Below are positions 1-7,400 of a stretch of 14,810 nt of DNA, piece by piece. The notes beneath the pieces were generated by a model, which was given only the letters and a program-made list of their open reading frames with translations, searched no databases and was not told the DNA's origin. The stretch's first letter is position 1. Every line of letters begins with the position of its first letter. Position numbers and translations under genes: made by a program. Origin of the DNA: Candidatus Thiomargarita nelsonii (GTDB taxonomy: Bacteria; Pseudomonadota; Gammaproteobacteria; Beggiatoales; Beggiatoaceae); the NCBI GenBank assembly GCA_001640045.1, contig LUTY01000001.1:1-14810 (forward strand), given 5' to 3'.

Positions 1-1715
1 CTTTGTACCTGTACCAGCAGTGATGAATGCCCACCCAATTCAAAAAAATTGTCATAAATACCCACTTTATCCAACTGTAGTGCTTGTTGCCAAACTTGAG
101 CAATGCGTTGTTCAGCCTCAGTTTGTGGCATGACATAAGTAACATATGACTCCCCAGTTTTGTAGAGGCGGGAGGCGTGGTCATCGCTGAAAGGATTAGG
201 AATAAATTTGTCTGTTGTTTGAAGGTCATTTCGCCTAACGGACAGTTGCTCCTGCTCTGCTTCTGTCAAGCATGGCAATTCCGAGAGTCGTTGATTCGGA
301 TTTGTGACAATGCCTTCTAGTAACATCTGAAAATGTTTTATAAACCGAATAATTGTGTCTGCATTAAACAGAGCCGTTTTGTATTTCAATCGTCCAACTA
401 ACCCTTGTTCTGTTTTTTCTATCAGTAGGGTCAAATCAAACCTTGTCGTCCCGTCATCAATATTGAAGGTGTTTACGGTCAGATTTGAAAGCGCTGGGGG
501 TGGGGACGGAACATTCAGAAAGGTGAACATCACTTGGAATAGCGAGGCATGGTTCAAGCTCGGCTCAAGTTGTATCAACTCCAGCAGTTTGTCAAAGGGC
601 CAATCTTGGTGAGCATAGGCACCCAAAACGACTTCACGAACCCGACTCAACAGTTCTAGGAAACTGGGATCGCCTGAAAAATCAGTACGCAGGATCAGAA
701 GGTTGGTGAATAATCCGATTAGTTCCTTGAACGCCACTCTATTGCGTCCGTCGGCAGAGGAAAACACAAAGATATCTTCCTGTTCTGTGTAACGATAGAG
801 TAGGGTTTTGAACGCGGCTAACAGCATCGTGAATAGGGTAACACCCTCCCGCTGGCTTAGTACTTTGAGCGCATCGCTCAGTTCCTTGGAGAACTCAAAA
901 GATTGTTTGGCACTTTGAAAAGTGTTAGCTGCCTGTGGTGAGCGATCTGTAGGAATTGGCAACAGATGAAAACGGTTACCAAGTTGTTGCTTCCAGTAGG
1001 ATACCTGAGTTTGCTGAACATCACTCCGCAACCACTCACGTTGCCAGTGGGCAAAATCCGCGTAATGAATAGATAATTCAGAAAGGGGAGAAGGTTTCCC
1101 AGCATAAAAGGCTTCGTAGAGTACCGACATTTCCCGGTTGAGCCTTCCCCATGACCGATCATCAATGACAATTTGATGTATTGTCAAGAGCAACACATGT
1201 TTTTCTTTACCTAAACGTAACAAGGTAGCTCGCAACAATGGACCTTGGGCCAAGTTGAATGGCCTCTGGATATCCTCGGTAGCTAATTGCAAAACCTTAG
1301 TTTCCTGTTCCTGTTCGGGAATATCTACCACCGGTAGTATCAAGGTCATATCTGGAACAATGCTTTGGGTTGGTTGCCCATTTATGGTTGGAAAGGTGGT
1401 TCGTAAGATTTTATGACGCTGCACTATTTCGTTGAGGCTCTGCTCCAGTGCTGCTACGTTGAGCGAGCCGGTGATGCGGTAGGCTCTAGCTCTATTATAA
1501 GCGGGACTGTCAGGCTCTAACTGATTGAGAAACCAAATCCGTTGCTGGGCAAAAGAAAGTGGTAATTCTCTATCTTGTGATACAGGCTGTAAAGGCGGTG
1601 CATGACGCTGTAACTTCTTGATAATTTTAACGGCATGCAGCATTTCTGTCCAACCTTCGTCTAACTTGGTCTGGCCTGGTGGAATTTTATAACTTATAGG
1701 ATATGTAATGCTCAT
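1..1715 (-). CDS. Nonribosomal peptide synthetase, condensation domain plus carrier domain, adenylation domain missing (partial)
   Basis: Open frame from ATG at 1715 to the left edge, 571 codons visible, with AGGTGAG about 9 nt upstream as ribosome-binding site. Residues about 48-480 form an NRPS condensation domain: LSFAQQRIWFLNQLEP (C1), RHKILRTTF (C2), the C3 region IHQIVIDDRSWG at 179-190, ADGRNR...ELIGLFTN (C4), HQDWPFDKLLE (C5), SLFQVMFTFLN (C6) and RFDLTLL (C7). The canonical C3 motif is HHxxxDG. Here the second, catalytic His is Gln181 and the Gly is Asp186. After the normal post-C linker (LTEAEQEQL) there is no adenylation domain. Only a stub resembling A7 (NPFSDDHASRLYKTGE, near residue 510) remains, followed by the PCP lead-in (MPQTEAEQRIAQVWQ) and a carrier domain with GGHS, phosphopantetheine Ser564. 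It would be a C-T module fed with substrate in trans. The gene may carry further modules to the left. Confidence 0.93.
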   Translation of the reverse strand, partial: MSITYPISYKIPPGQTKLDEGWTEMLHAVKIIKKLQRHAPPLQPVSQDRELPLSFAQQRIWFLNQLEPDSPAYNRARAYRITGSLNVAALEQSLNEIVQRHKILRTTFPTINGQPTQSIVPDMTLILPVVDIPEQEQETKVLQLATEDIQRPFNLAQGPLLRATLLRLGKEKHVLLLTIHQIVIDDRSWGRLNREMSVLYEAFYAGKPSPLSELSIHYADFAHWQREWLRSDVQQTQVSYWKQQLGNRFHLLPIPTDRSPQAANTFQSAKQSFEFSKELSDALKVLSQREGVTLFTMLLAAFKTLLYRYTEQEDIFVFSSADGRNRVAFKELIGLFTNLLILRTDFSGDPSFLELLSRVREVVLGAYAHQDWPFDKLLELIQLEPSLNHASLFQVMFTFLNVPSPPPALSNLTVNTFNIDDGTTRFDLTLLIEKTEQGLVGRLKYKTALFNADTIIRFIKHFQMLLEGIVTNPNQRLSELPCLTEAEQEQLSVRRNDLQTTDKFIPNPFSDDHASRLYKTGESYVTYVMPQTEAEQRIAQVWQQALQLDKVGIYDNFFELGGHSSLLVQVQ

Positions 1716-1896
1716 TTATTGTTCTCACCTTTCAACAATGACTACGGGTGGTTAGTGTAATTTTCTAAAATGAACGTAACAGGTTGGTTATCAAGGTGTA
1801 AGTAAAGACACTGCCACGGTATAATGTGCCTTATCGCTTGATTTATCCTTACTTGTTTAGGAATACCCGTAACAGATGTTCCCAAGGTTTTTGCTC
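1716..1896. other. Intergenic gap upstream of the NRPS gene
   Basis: 181 bases between the chorismate-lyase-like gene and the NRPS start, both on the minus strand. Apart from the NRPS ribosome-binding site (AGGTGAG) I see no convincing promoter, hairpin or small gene. A TATAAT-like word on the plus strand near 1820 has no matching -35 element and no gene behind it. The NRPS gene could be read through from upstream or have an unrecognised promoter here. Confidence 0.5.
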
Positions 1897-2430
1897 TCAA
1901 TACTCTATTGGGAAATATTCATAAATTAAAAATTGGTGTTCTTTTGTTTTGATAATTCGTCTTCTAAACACAAAACGGTTCTCTTTCTCTACTCCGAAAA
2001 TTATTGGAATATCTTTTCCTAAAAGATTTTCTATACAAATTGTTGTAAATTCAAGTTCGGTTTCATTCCAGCGTCTCAAAATAAAATTTCCCAGCGATTC
2101 ATTAGAAGCTTCTAAAGACGCTTCTAATTCCTGTGCGATAAGATGATCATTCCCATGTATAAGATTCAGAAACGATTCAGCATATATGGCGGGAGTCTTT
2201 TCTTTATCGGTTAAATTAAAGCGAATTGCTCTATAGTAAGTCGAATGGAAGTTTTGATTCCATATTATACGACTTTTGTTCTCTTCAAATTCAAAACTTC
2301 CCGGTTTGATCGTATGATTTAAAACCTCAAATTGGAGCGATGGAAACCTATTGAGTAAAGCAGTACTTATAATATTGACATTAACAAGGGGCTCGATTTG
2401 GGAAAATTTTTCCATAACAGACTCTCTCAT
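1897..2430 (-). CDS. Chorismate pyruvate-lyase-like (UbiC/DUF98 fold) protein
   Basis: A 177-residue protein. The first ATG (2430) has no clear ribosome-binding site. The ATG at 2415 (protein starting MEKFSQIEP) has GAGAG about 6 nt upstream and is the likelier start, giving 172 residues. By eye it follows the order of E. coli UbiC: YYRAIRFNL matches the central strand containing the UbiC Arg, NESLGNFILRR matches the TPLGRYLF segment, and the C-terminal FVFRRRIIKTKEHQFLIYEYFP matches [22 protein letters not shown]. Glu171 lies at the position of the UbiC catalytic Glu. UbiC cleaves chorismate to 4-hydroxybenzoate and pyruvate. If active, this protein could supply an aromatic acid to the AMP ligases of the cluster, but that is inference. 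The fold is shared with UTRA ligand-binding domains, so a non-catalytic role is possible. It lies 17 nt downstream of the SGNH gene, consistent with one operon. Confidence 0.6.
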   Translation of the reverse strand: MRESVMEKFSQIEPLVNVNIISTALLNRFPSLQFEVLNHTIKPGSFEFEENKSRIIWNQNFHSTYYRAIRFNLTDKEKTPAIYAESFLNLIHGNDHLIAQELEASLEASNESLGNFILRRWNETELEFTTICIENLLGKDIPIIFGVEKENRFVFRRRIIKTKEHQFLIYEYFPIEY

Positions 2431-2447
2431 ATCTGAACACGTTGATT

Positions 2448-3542
2448 TTATTGTCTTCCAACTTCTTGGGTAATCGTATCTCCGAGGGCCTCTCCAATGC
2501 AGTCAGCCCAAAGGGTATTCATTACTCTATTAGGATGCCCATCAACCGGCACTTGTCTCTCAGACGTTAGTGGGTACACACAGTCAATGTAATTGATATG
2601 GTTGTTTTTTAAGAAGTTTATATAGTGAAATTTTGTTTCTGTGTTGCACGAAAGCAGAATGACGGCAAATTGAGTGCCTTTTTTTTGGCACAGACTATTC
2701 ATTTCTAACAGCAATTTCTCCGTTACTCTTCTTTTTTGGGAATCTCTCCCCCACGTTTTTAACTTCATGTATAGTGTTTGAAAAAAATTGACAGTCGCTA
2801 ATTTTTCTGTCAATGGCCACTTTGGATAAATTTCGACTGGATGTTTTATAAGGTTGTTTTCACTATCGATTGTACAATATGGAATGCCCCTATACTCTTG
2901 TCCTATCCTTCGTCCCACCCTTTTTAACAATTCAGAAGGTGCTATATTGCGAACTTCATGGTGTCCAATGAATCCATAGAGGATCATTATGGGAGGTTCA
3001 GATAACATTTTTGATGAGAAAAGCCTTTCAATGGTCAATAAAGACTGATATGTTCCATAGCCACCTGTTCCAAAATTTAACACTTGTACAGAGGGATATC
3101 TGCTCTGTAATTTCCATGAAAAAGTTTCATTGTCGGATATTGCATATCCTTGAGTAAAAGAACCGCCTACAATAACAAGTTGACGTCGTTTGTCGAGCTT
3201 TTCCGCCCCGGTAGTTCGCATTCCTCCGGGCAAAAAAGTCAACGTTCCTCCCGTCGAAAAAGTTAGTTCCTTTGAATTTAGAGCATAAGCAGGAACAGCA
3301 TATTTCATTTTCTTTGAAGAAGTATAATCGGGAAAAAAGTATTTTCCTTCCCTATTCTTCCAACCTAGTTTGGGATCAGATTCGTGTACTGGATTAAAAC
3401 TACGAAGTTTATAAGGTGGATGCCCTGTAAGTCTAAGCAAGAGTTCACTGCAAACGACAATGGCAATCAGACTAAAAAAAACCGTGATGAGGGAAAATAT
3501 TCGTGTTTTATAACGTTTAATGAGCATTTTTGATGTTTTCAC
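2448..3542 (-). CDS. Membrane-anchored SGNH/GDSL hydrolase-like protein, copy A
   Basis: A 364-residue protein read from a GTG at 3542. An ATG at 3527 (MLIKRYK) has AGGTG 12 nt upstream and may be the true start, since MLIKR is where similarity to copy B (4926-5969) becomes continuous. One hydrophobic segment (about residues 15-35) follows a basic start, suggesting an N-terminal membrane anchor with the enzyme domain outside. SGNH landmarks are LVIVGGSFTQGY with nucleophile Ser128 (block I), NFGTGGYGTYQ (block II), LYGFIGHHEVRN where GxND is usual (block III), and a C-terminal DGHPN in place of DxxH (block V). Copy B has a proper DRWH at this point, whereas copy A is one residue shorter and reads VDGH, so its catalytic Asp-His spacing is altered. 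SGNH enzymes hydrolyse or transfer esters such as acetyl or acyl groups; the substrate here is unknown. Confidence 0.8.
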   Translation of the reverse strand: MKTSKMLIKRYKTRIFSLITVFFSLIAIVVCSELLLRLTGHPPYKLRSFNPVHESDPKLGWKNREGKYFFPDYTSSKKMKYAVPAYALNSKELTFSTGGTLTFLPGGMRTTGAEKLDKRRQLVIVGGSFTQGYAISDNETFSWKLQSRYPSVQVLNFGTGGYGTYQSLLTIERLFSSKMLSEPPIMILYGFIGHHEVRNIAPSELLKRVGRRIGQEYRGIPYCTIDSENNLIKHPVEIYPKWPLTEKLATVNFFQTLYMKLKTWGRDSQKRRVTEKLLLEMNSLCQKKGTQFAVILLSCNTETKFHYINFLKNNHINYIDCVYPLTSERQVPVDGHPNRVMNTLWADCIGEALGDTITQEVGRQ

Positions 3543-3655
3543 CTATTTAACTTTAATTTTTCTGGTATAATTTTATCTAAGTTGGCTAATTATATTGATA
3601 GTCACTAGTAAGTACTGAACCATGAATTTTATGATATTTTGAACATAAAACGTTA
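3543..3655. promoter_or_regulatory. Divergent promoter region between SGNH copy A and the beta-propeller gene
   Basis: The two flanking genes point away from each other, so both should have promoters here. On the plus strand TGGTATAAT (3563-3571) is an extended -10 element about 155 nt before the ATG at 3727, with no good -35. On the minus strand a perfect TATAAT occurs at 3594-3589, upstream of SGNH copy A, with only a weak -35 match. Both assignments rest on short words in AT-rich DNA. Confidence 0.35.
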
Positions 3656-3707
3656 CGGAGCAGTTGTGCCGGGTTTATCGGCACGGTTTATCGGCAAACC
3701 TGCTCCG
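3656..3707 (+). repeat. Nested inverted and direct repeats in the leader of the beta-propeller gene
   Basis: An 8-nt inverted repeat, CGGAGCAG (3656-3663) and CTGCTCCG (3700-3707), encloses two copies of GGTTTATCGGCA (3672-3683 and 3685-3696, period 13). A second hairpin, GTGCCG (3666-3671) with CGGCAC (3679-3684), overlaps the first copy, so alternative pairings are possible. The element ends 6 nt before the AAGGTAAG ribosome-binding site of the next gene. It could be a structured mRNA leader, a protein-binding site or the remnant of a small mobile repeat; nothing decides between these. Confidence 0.5.
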
Positions 3708-3726
3708 GCAAAATAAGGTAAGAACC

Positions 3727-4704
3727 ATGTTATACCAGAAATTCAGGCCCCATTCATCATCCAATCCCCTATCACTGCGTTTGCGCCCACGGTTTCGCGC
3801 GGTTTGTCAAGTGCTAAAATCATTGTTCCTATTCCCACGGACAGGTGCCCTGCTTACTGCTGTATTAGTGAATCTCACACTATTAGCCGGTGATGTTCCA
3901 TTTTCCACTGAATATACATATGCTCCTCCTCTTGATGAAATTTCCGGTATCGCTGTGAGCAGGAAAAATACGGATGTATTGTGGATACATAACGATTCTG
4001 GCGACCAGAATCGCATATACGCGATTAATTCACAAGGTAACTACCTTGGTGCTTACTATATTGATGATGTTTCATCGCGTGATTGGGAAGACATAGCTGT
4101 CGGTCCTGGACCCATAGACAGCGAGCATTACATTTACATTGGTGATATCGGCGATAACCAGGCAGAGTATGATTTCAAGTACATTTATCGTGTCCGTGAA
4201 CCATACGTCGATTTCAACCAATCTCCCTTAGTATCAACAATTTCTGATGTTGAAGTCATCAAGTTTCAATACCCTGATGGAAAACGGGATGCCGAAACAC
4301 TTATGGTTGATCCTCTTACAAAGGATATTTATATCGTCTCAAAAAGAGAAAGCAATGTTAGAGTTTACCGTGCTCCTTATCCGCAAGCTACCAATAGCAC
4401 CATAACACTTGAACATGTGGCTACACTTAATCTAGATGGTCAGACGGTTGGTGGCGATATTTCTCCATCAGGACTTGGAATATTACTGAAAACTTATAGC
4501 AGCATTTATTACTGGTGCCGTATGTCAGGACAGAAATTGTGGCAAACTTTTAAAAATAAACCAGTAACAGTGCCATATACTATTGAACCGCAAGGTGAAG
4601 CTGTGGGTTGGATGTCTAATGGACTTGGATATTACACAATTAGCGAAGAGCCAGATGGTAATCCCGCACACCTTTATTTTTATCCTATAATGATTTTAAA
4701 ATAG
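3727..4704 (+). CDS. Exported beta-propeller-like protein of unknown function
   Basis: Start chosen at ATG 3727 because AAGGTAAG lies about 6 nt upstream. A TTG 21 codons earlier (3664) falls in the repeat element and lacks a ribosome-binding site. The protein has 325 residues. About 30 basic residues precede a hydrophobic stretch (LLTAVLVNLTLLAG), so it looks exported with a long signal peptide or single anchor; a GTG at 3811 would give a more typical signal. The body has motifs of a recurrent bacterial propeller-like family: ISGIAVSRKNTDVLWIHNDSGD, RDWEDIAVGPGP, YIGDIGDN, YRVREP, DAETLMVDP and IYIVSKRE. These repeat Asp-rich strand-turn elements, and I know no enzymatic activity for them. 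It is the only plus-strand gene, lying between the two SGNH paralogs, and may be an insertion unrelated to the biosynthetic genes. Confidence 0.75.
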   Translation: MLYQKFRPHSSSNPLSLRLRPRFRAVCQVLKSLFLFPRTGALLTAVLVNLTLLAGDVPFSTEYTYAPPLDEISGIAVSRKNTDVLWIHNDSGDQNRIYAINSQGNYLGAYYIDDVSSRDWEDIAVGPGPIDSEHYIYIGDIGDNQAEYDFKYIYRVREPYVDFNQSPLVSTISDVEVIKFQYPDGKRDAETLMVDPLTKDIYIVSKRESNVRVYRAPYPQATNSTITLEHVATLNLDGQTVGGDISPSGLGILLKTYSSIYYWCRMSGQKLWQTFKNKPVTVPYTIEPQGEAVGWMSNGLGYYTISEEPDGNPAHLYFYPIMILK

Positions 4705-4734
4705 TAGTTGTAAAATTAACTTGATAGTGTCACA

Positions 4735-4860
4735 TTTGAATCATGACGTGGGGTAACGCATGCCGCGAGAACGCCATAGGATGCGGGTAATGCTACTTAT
4801 ATTATCGTTCCCACGCTCAGCGTGGGAATGCCTGCCCCGACGCTCTGCTCTGCGTCGAGT
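4735..4860. repeat. Palindromic intergenic repeat (REP-like) between convergent genes
   Basis: The 221-base gap between the ends of the convergent beta-propeller and SGNH copy B genes holds two hairpins. The first is a perfect 10-bp arm palindrome, TTCCCACGCT (4808-4817) and AGCGTGGGAA (4819-4828), with a one-base centre. The second is CGACGC (4838-4843) and GCGTCG (4852-4857) with an 8-base loop. To the left, 4750-4795 contains GTAACGCAT and ATGCGGGTAA words that look like a decayed inverted repeat. This resembles dispersed palindromic repeats found in many proteobacterial and cyanobacterial genomes. No T-tract follows either hairpin, so it is not a classical terminator, but hairpins between convergent genes could still end or stabilise transcripts from both sides. 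Confidence 0.7.
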
Positions 4861-4925
4861 GTTGGTGCAATGGCTCAAAATACGCGATAATCGATAATAC
4901 TTGGCGAAGGTACTTACTCATTGAC

Positions 4926-5969
4926 TTATCTTCCAACTTGGGTAATCGTATCACCAAGGGCTTCTCCAATGCAGTCAGCCCAAAGGGTATTCATTACTCC
5001 ATTGGGATGCCACCTGTCCCAGCTCAATCGCTTATCAGGCGTTAGTGGGTACACGCAGTCAATGTAATTGATATGGTTGTTTTTGAGAAATTTGATGTAA
5101 TGAGATTTGGTTTCGTTCTTGCAGGAAAGCAGAACTACGGCAAATTTTGTGCTGTTATTTTTGCACAGACTGTTCATTTCTAACAGCAATTTCTCTGTAA
5201 CTCTTCTTTTTTGGGAACCTCTCCCGATGGTTTTAAGTTTCATATATTGTTTTTGAAAAAAATTGACAATTGCCAACTTTTCTCTCAACGGCCACACTGG
5301 ATAACTTTCAGGAGAATGTCTTATGAGGTTGTTTTTATAATAATCAATTGTACAATATGGAAGGCTGCTATACTTTCGTGCTATTGCTTCTAACCATTCA
5401 TAAGGAGCTACATTGCGAACTTCATGGTGTCCGATGAATCCATATAAAACTATTACGGGAGGAACAGATTTTGAGAATATTCTTTCAAGGGCCAATAAAG
5501 ATTGGTATGTTCCATAGCCAGAAGTTCCATAATTTAACACCTGGACGGATGGATATTTGCTCTGTAATTTCCAAGGGTAAGTTTCATTATCGGACACCCC
5601 ATATCCTTGGGTAAAAGAGCCACCTACAATGACAAGTTTACGTGGTTTGTCAAGCTGTCCCCCCCCTGTAGAGCGCATCCCGCCTGGCAAAAAAGTCCAT
5701 GTTCCTCCCGTCGAAAAAGTTATCTCCTTTGAATTTTGAACATAACCAAGAATAGGGTATTTTCCTTCTTTATTTTTCCAACCTAATTTTGAATCCTGTT
5801 CGTACATTGCTACTGGATTAATAGCACTATCTCTTGGCCTATAAGGTAGGTGCTCTGTCAGTCTAAGCAAGAACTCACTGGAAACGATGATGACAATTAG
5901 ACTAAAAAAAAACGTGATTATGGAAAATATTAGTTTTTTATGACGTTTAATGAGCATTTTTGATATCAT
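4926..5969 (-). CDS. Membrane-anchored SGNH/GDSL hydrolase-like protein, copy B
   Basis: Close paralog of the 2448-3542 gene, nearly collinear throughout. Start taken at ATG 5969; a GTG directly before it (5972) and an ATG at 5957 (MLIKRHK) are alternatives, and the ribosome-binding site is weak for all. From 5969 the protein has 347 residues: a basic N-terminus, one hydrophobic segment (about 13-31), then LVIVGGSFTQGY with Ser118 (block I), NYGTSGYGTYQ (block II), LYGFIGHHEVRN (block III variant) and DRWHPN with Asp318 and His321 (block V). Here the DxxH dyad is intact, so this copy has the better case for catalysis. Compared with copy A it lacks a short stretch after the GKY element (copy A residues about 68-86). 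Esterase or acyl/acetyl transferase chemistry outside the membrane is likely; the substrate is unknown. It lies 69 nt downstream of the HemN-like gene. Confidence 0.82.
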   Translation of the reverse strand: MISKMLIKRHKKLIFSIITFFFSLIVIIVSSEFLLRLTEHLPYRPRDSAINPVAMYEQDSKLGWKNKEGKYPILGYVQNSKEITFSTGGTWTFLPGGMRSTGGGQLDKPRKLVIVGGSFTQGYGVSDNETYPWKLQSKYPSVQVLNYGTSGYGTYQSLLALERIFSKSVPPVIVLYGFIGHHEVRNVAPYEWLEAIARKYSSLPYCTIDYYKNNLIRHSPESYPVWPLREKLAIVNFFQKQYMKLKTIGRGSQKRRVTEKLLLEMNSLCKNNSTKFAVVLLSCKNETKSHYIKFLKNNHINYIDCVYPLTPDKRLSWDRWHPNGVMNTLWADCIGEALGDTITQVGR

Positions 5970-6038
5970 CACTGATTTAACTTTATGATTATGGACAACA
6001 ATTTACTTTTCTATAATATAAATAGTGAATAAACAAAA

Positions 6039-7319
6039 TCAAGACATTTCCATAAGACATCTCGTCAATCTTTTGCCCACATAGTCTCCATAAAGAATGC
6101 CTTTTGAGGTCAACTCAATCTCTTTTTCGGATGTAGATATAAAACCCTCTAACTCAAGCTGCTTAATAGTTGAAGCACAAAGTGAATCTAACTTAAAGCC
6201 ATGCTTCCTTTGAAATTCCTTCAAATCCAGACGAACTAACTTCATTTCCAACGCCACATTTCGTATCATTCGCTCCAAACTAGTCAACTGATAACCACGA
6301 CTAAGAGGAAGTTCATTCGCTTCTACAGCCGCTACATACCTTTCCAAATCATTAGTATTTTGAAGAAGCCCATAATCACCAAGAAAACCAAATGCTGACG
6401 CACCAAAACCGTAATAATCGTTCCCTCGAAACATATTGATAGGGTATGTATGCACATAGTGCCCCATTTTTGTAAATGTAAAAGAACTCCACGGGAAATA
6501 TTGCGCTTGCTCAAACTGTTCTATAGCATACCGCATGAATTCAATCTCCTGAGCATCAGAGGGTAATTCAAGCGTCTTTTTACGGACACCAGCAGAATAC
6601 GCCGTATTTGCATATAGCTCCATCTTATATACGGTTATGCTTTCTATATTTGTAGAAAGGGCACGTTTTATAGTATCGGCCCATGTTTCTTGAGTATCGC
6701 CGGCAAGTCCACTGAGAAGATCAATATTGACAACAGCACCCGTGGCTTTAGCCATTTCTATGGCCTTCAAAGCCTTTTTCTCTGTGTCCTTCCGCCCAGA
6801 CAGCTTGACAACTTCGTCGCAAAACGATTGGATTCCAAGACTGATACGATTCACGTCAAACTTTTTCAGGATATCCGCTTTTTTCTCAGTGAGTGTGACC
6901 GGCTCTGCCTCAACTGTAAATTCATGTTCATCATCAATACTTAGATTTTCATGGAGACATTCAATGATTTTGGATAAATGACCTTCCTTCAGAAGGGTTG
7001 GCGTACCACCCCCGAAGTAGATAGAAACAACATGCTTATCCTTTAAGTGAAAACGCTTTGCCGCAATCTCAATTTCCCGACAAACCGCATCCACATATCT
7101 ATCTATCTCAGGTCTTTCGCTTCCTTTCAGGGTAATGGTTCTGTAGTAGCAATAAGCGCATCTTTGTATACAAAAAGGGATATGCACGTAAACGCTTATT
7201 GGCTTCTCGGTTAACATCTCTTCGACTGCCGATTTTTTCCAATATTGAAAGCTTGGATAGTTGGTAACAAACCCTTTTCTGGAAGGCTCAACGTAGGATT
7301 CTTCTGCTTTTATATTCAT
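6039..7319 (-). CDS. HemN-like radical SAM enzyme (coproporphyrinogen dehydrogenase/class C methyltransferase family)
   Basis: A 426-residue protein from ATG 7319, with AGTGAGG just upstream. The radical SAM cluster motif is CIQRCAYC with Cys50, Cys54 and Cys57, inside the HemN-type context ISVYVHIPFC...YC. It is followed by YFGGGTPTLL (GGGTP at 103-107), the conserved EAEP strand, VNRISLGIQSF, and NIDLLSGLAGDTQETW. The C-terminal portion has the HemN winged-helix-like end (RMIRNVALEMKLVRLDL, then LELEGFI). The family includes the oxygen-independent coproporphyrinogen III dehydrogenase HemN, the haem chaperone HemW, and class C radical SAM methyltransferases or cyclopropanases in natural-product pathways (NosN, Jaw5, C10P, YtkT). 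Lying beside a carrier protein, a tailoring role such as methylation or cyclopropanation of a carrier-bound or peptide substrate is more likely than haem synthesis. That choice is inferred from context. Confidence 0.85.
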   Translation of the reverse strand: MNIKAEESYVEPSRKGFVTNYPSFQYWKKSAVEEMLTEKPISVYVHIPFCIQRCAYCYYRTITLKGSERPEIDRYVDAVCREIEIAAKRFHLKDKHVVSIYFGGGTPTLLKEGHLSKIIECLHENLSIDDEHEFTVEAEPVTLTEKKADILKKFDVNRISLGIQSFCDEVVKLSGRKDTEKKALKAIEMAKATGAVVNIDLLSGLAGDTQETWADTIKRALSTNIESITVYKMELYANTAYSAGVRKKTLELPSDAQEIEFMRYAIEQFEQAQYFPWSSFTFTKMGHYVHTYPINMFRGNDYYGFGASAFGFLGDYGLLQNTNDLERYVAAVEANELPLSRGYQLTSLERMIRNVALEMKLVRLDLKEFQRKHGFKLDSLCASTIKQLELEGFISTSEKEIELTSKGILYGDYVGKRLTRCLMEMS

Positions 7320-7400
7320 AGCCTCACTTACCTAATATATAAATATTTAACAATTCTCAACCTTGGCAAAAATTAGGATATTGCGTAGATAAATTGCATA

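Noticed and set aside
878..1171. Minus-strand open frame of 97 codons inside the NRPS region
   Set aside because: It is in another frame of the condensation domain, whose own frame is open across the whole region with all C motifs.
3664..3726. N-terminal extension of the beta-propeller protein from a TTG
   Set aside because: It runs through the repeat element, has no ribosome-binding site, and the ATG at 3727 has a good one.
7332..7360. Promoter-like TTGAGA, 17-base spacer, TATTAG upstream of the HemN-like gene
   Set aside because: The predicted transcript would start only a few bases before the ATG and lose the ribosome-binding site; AT-rich chance match.
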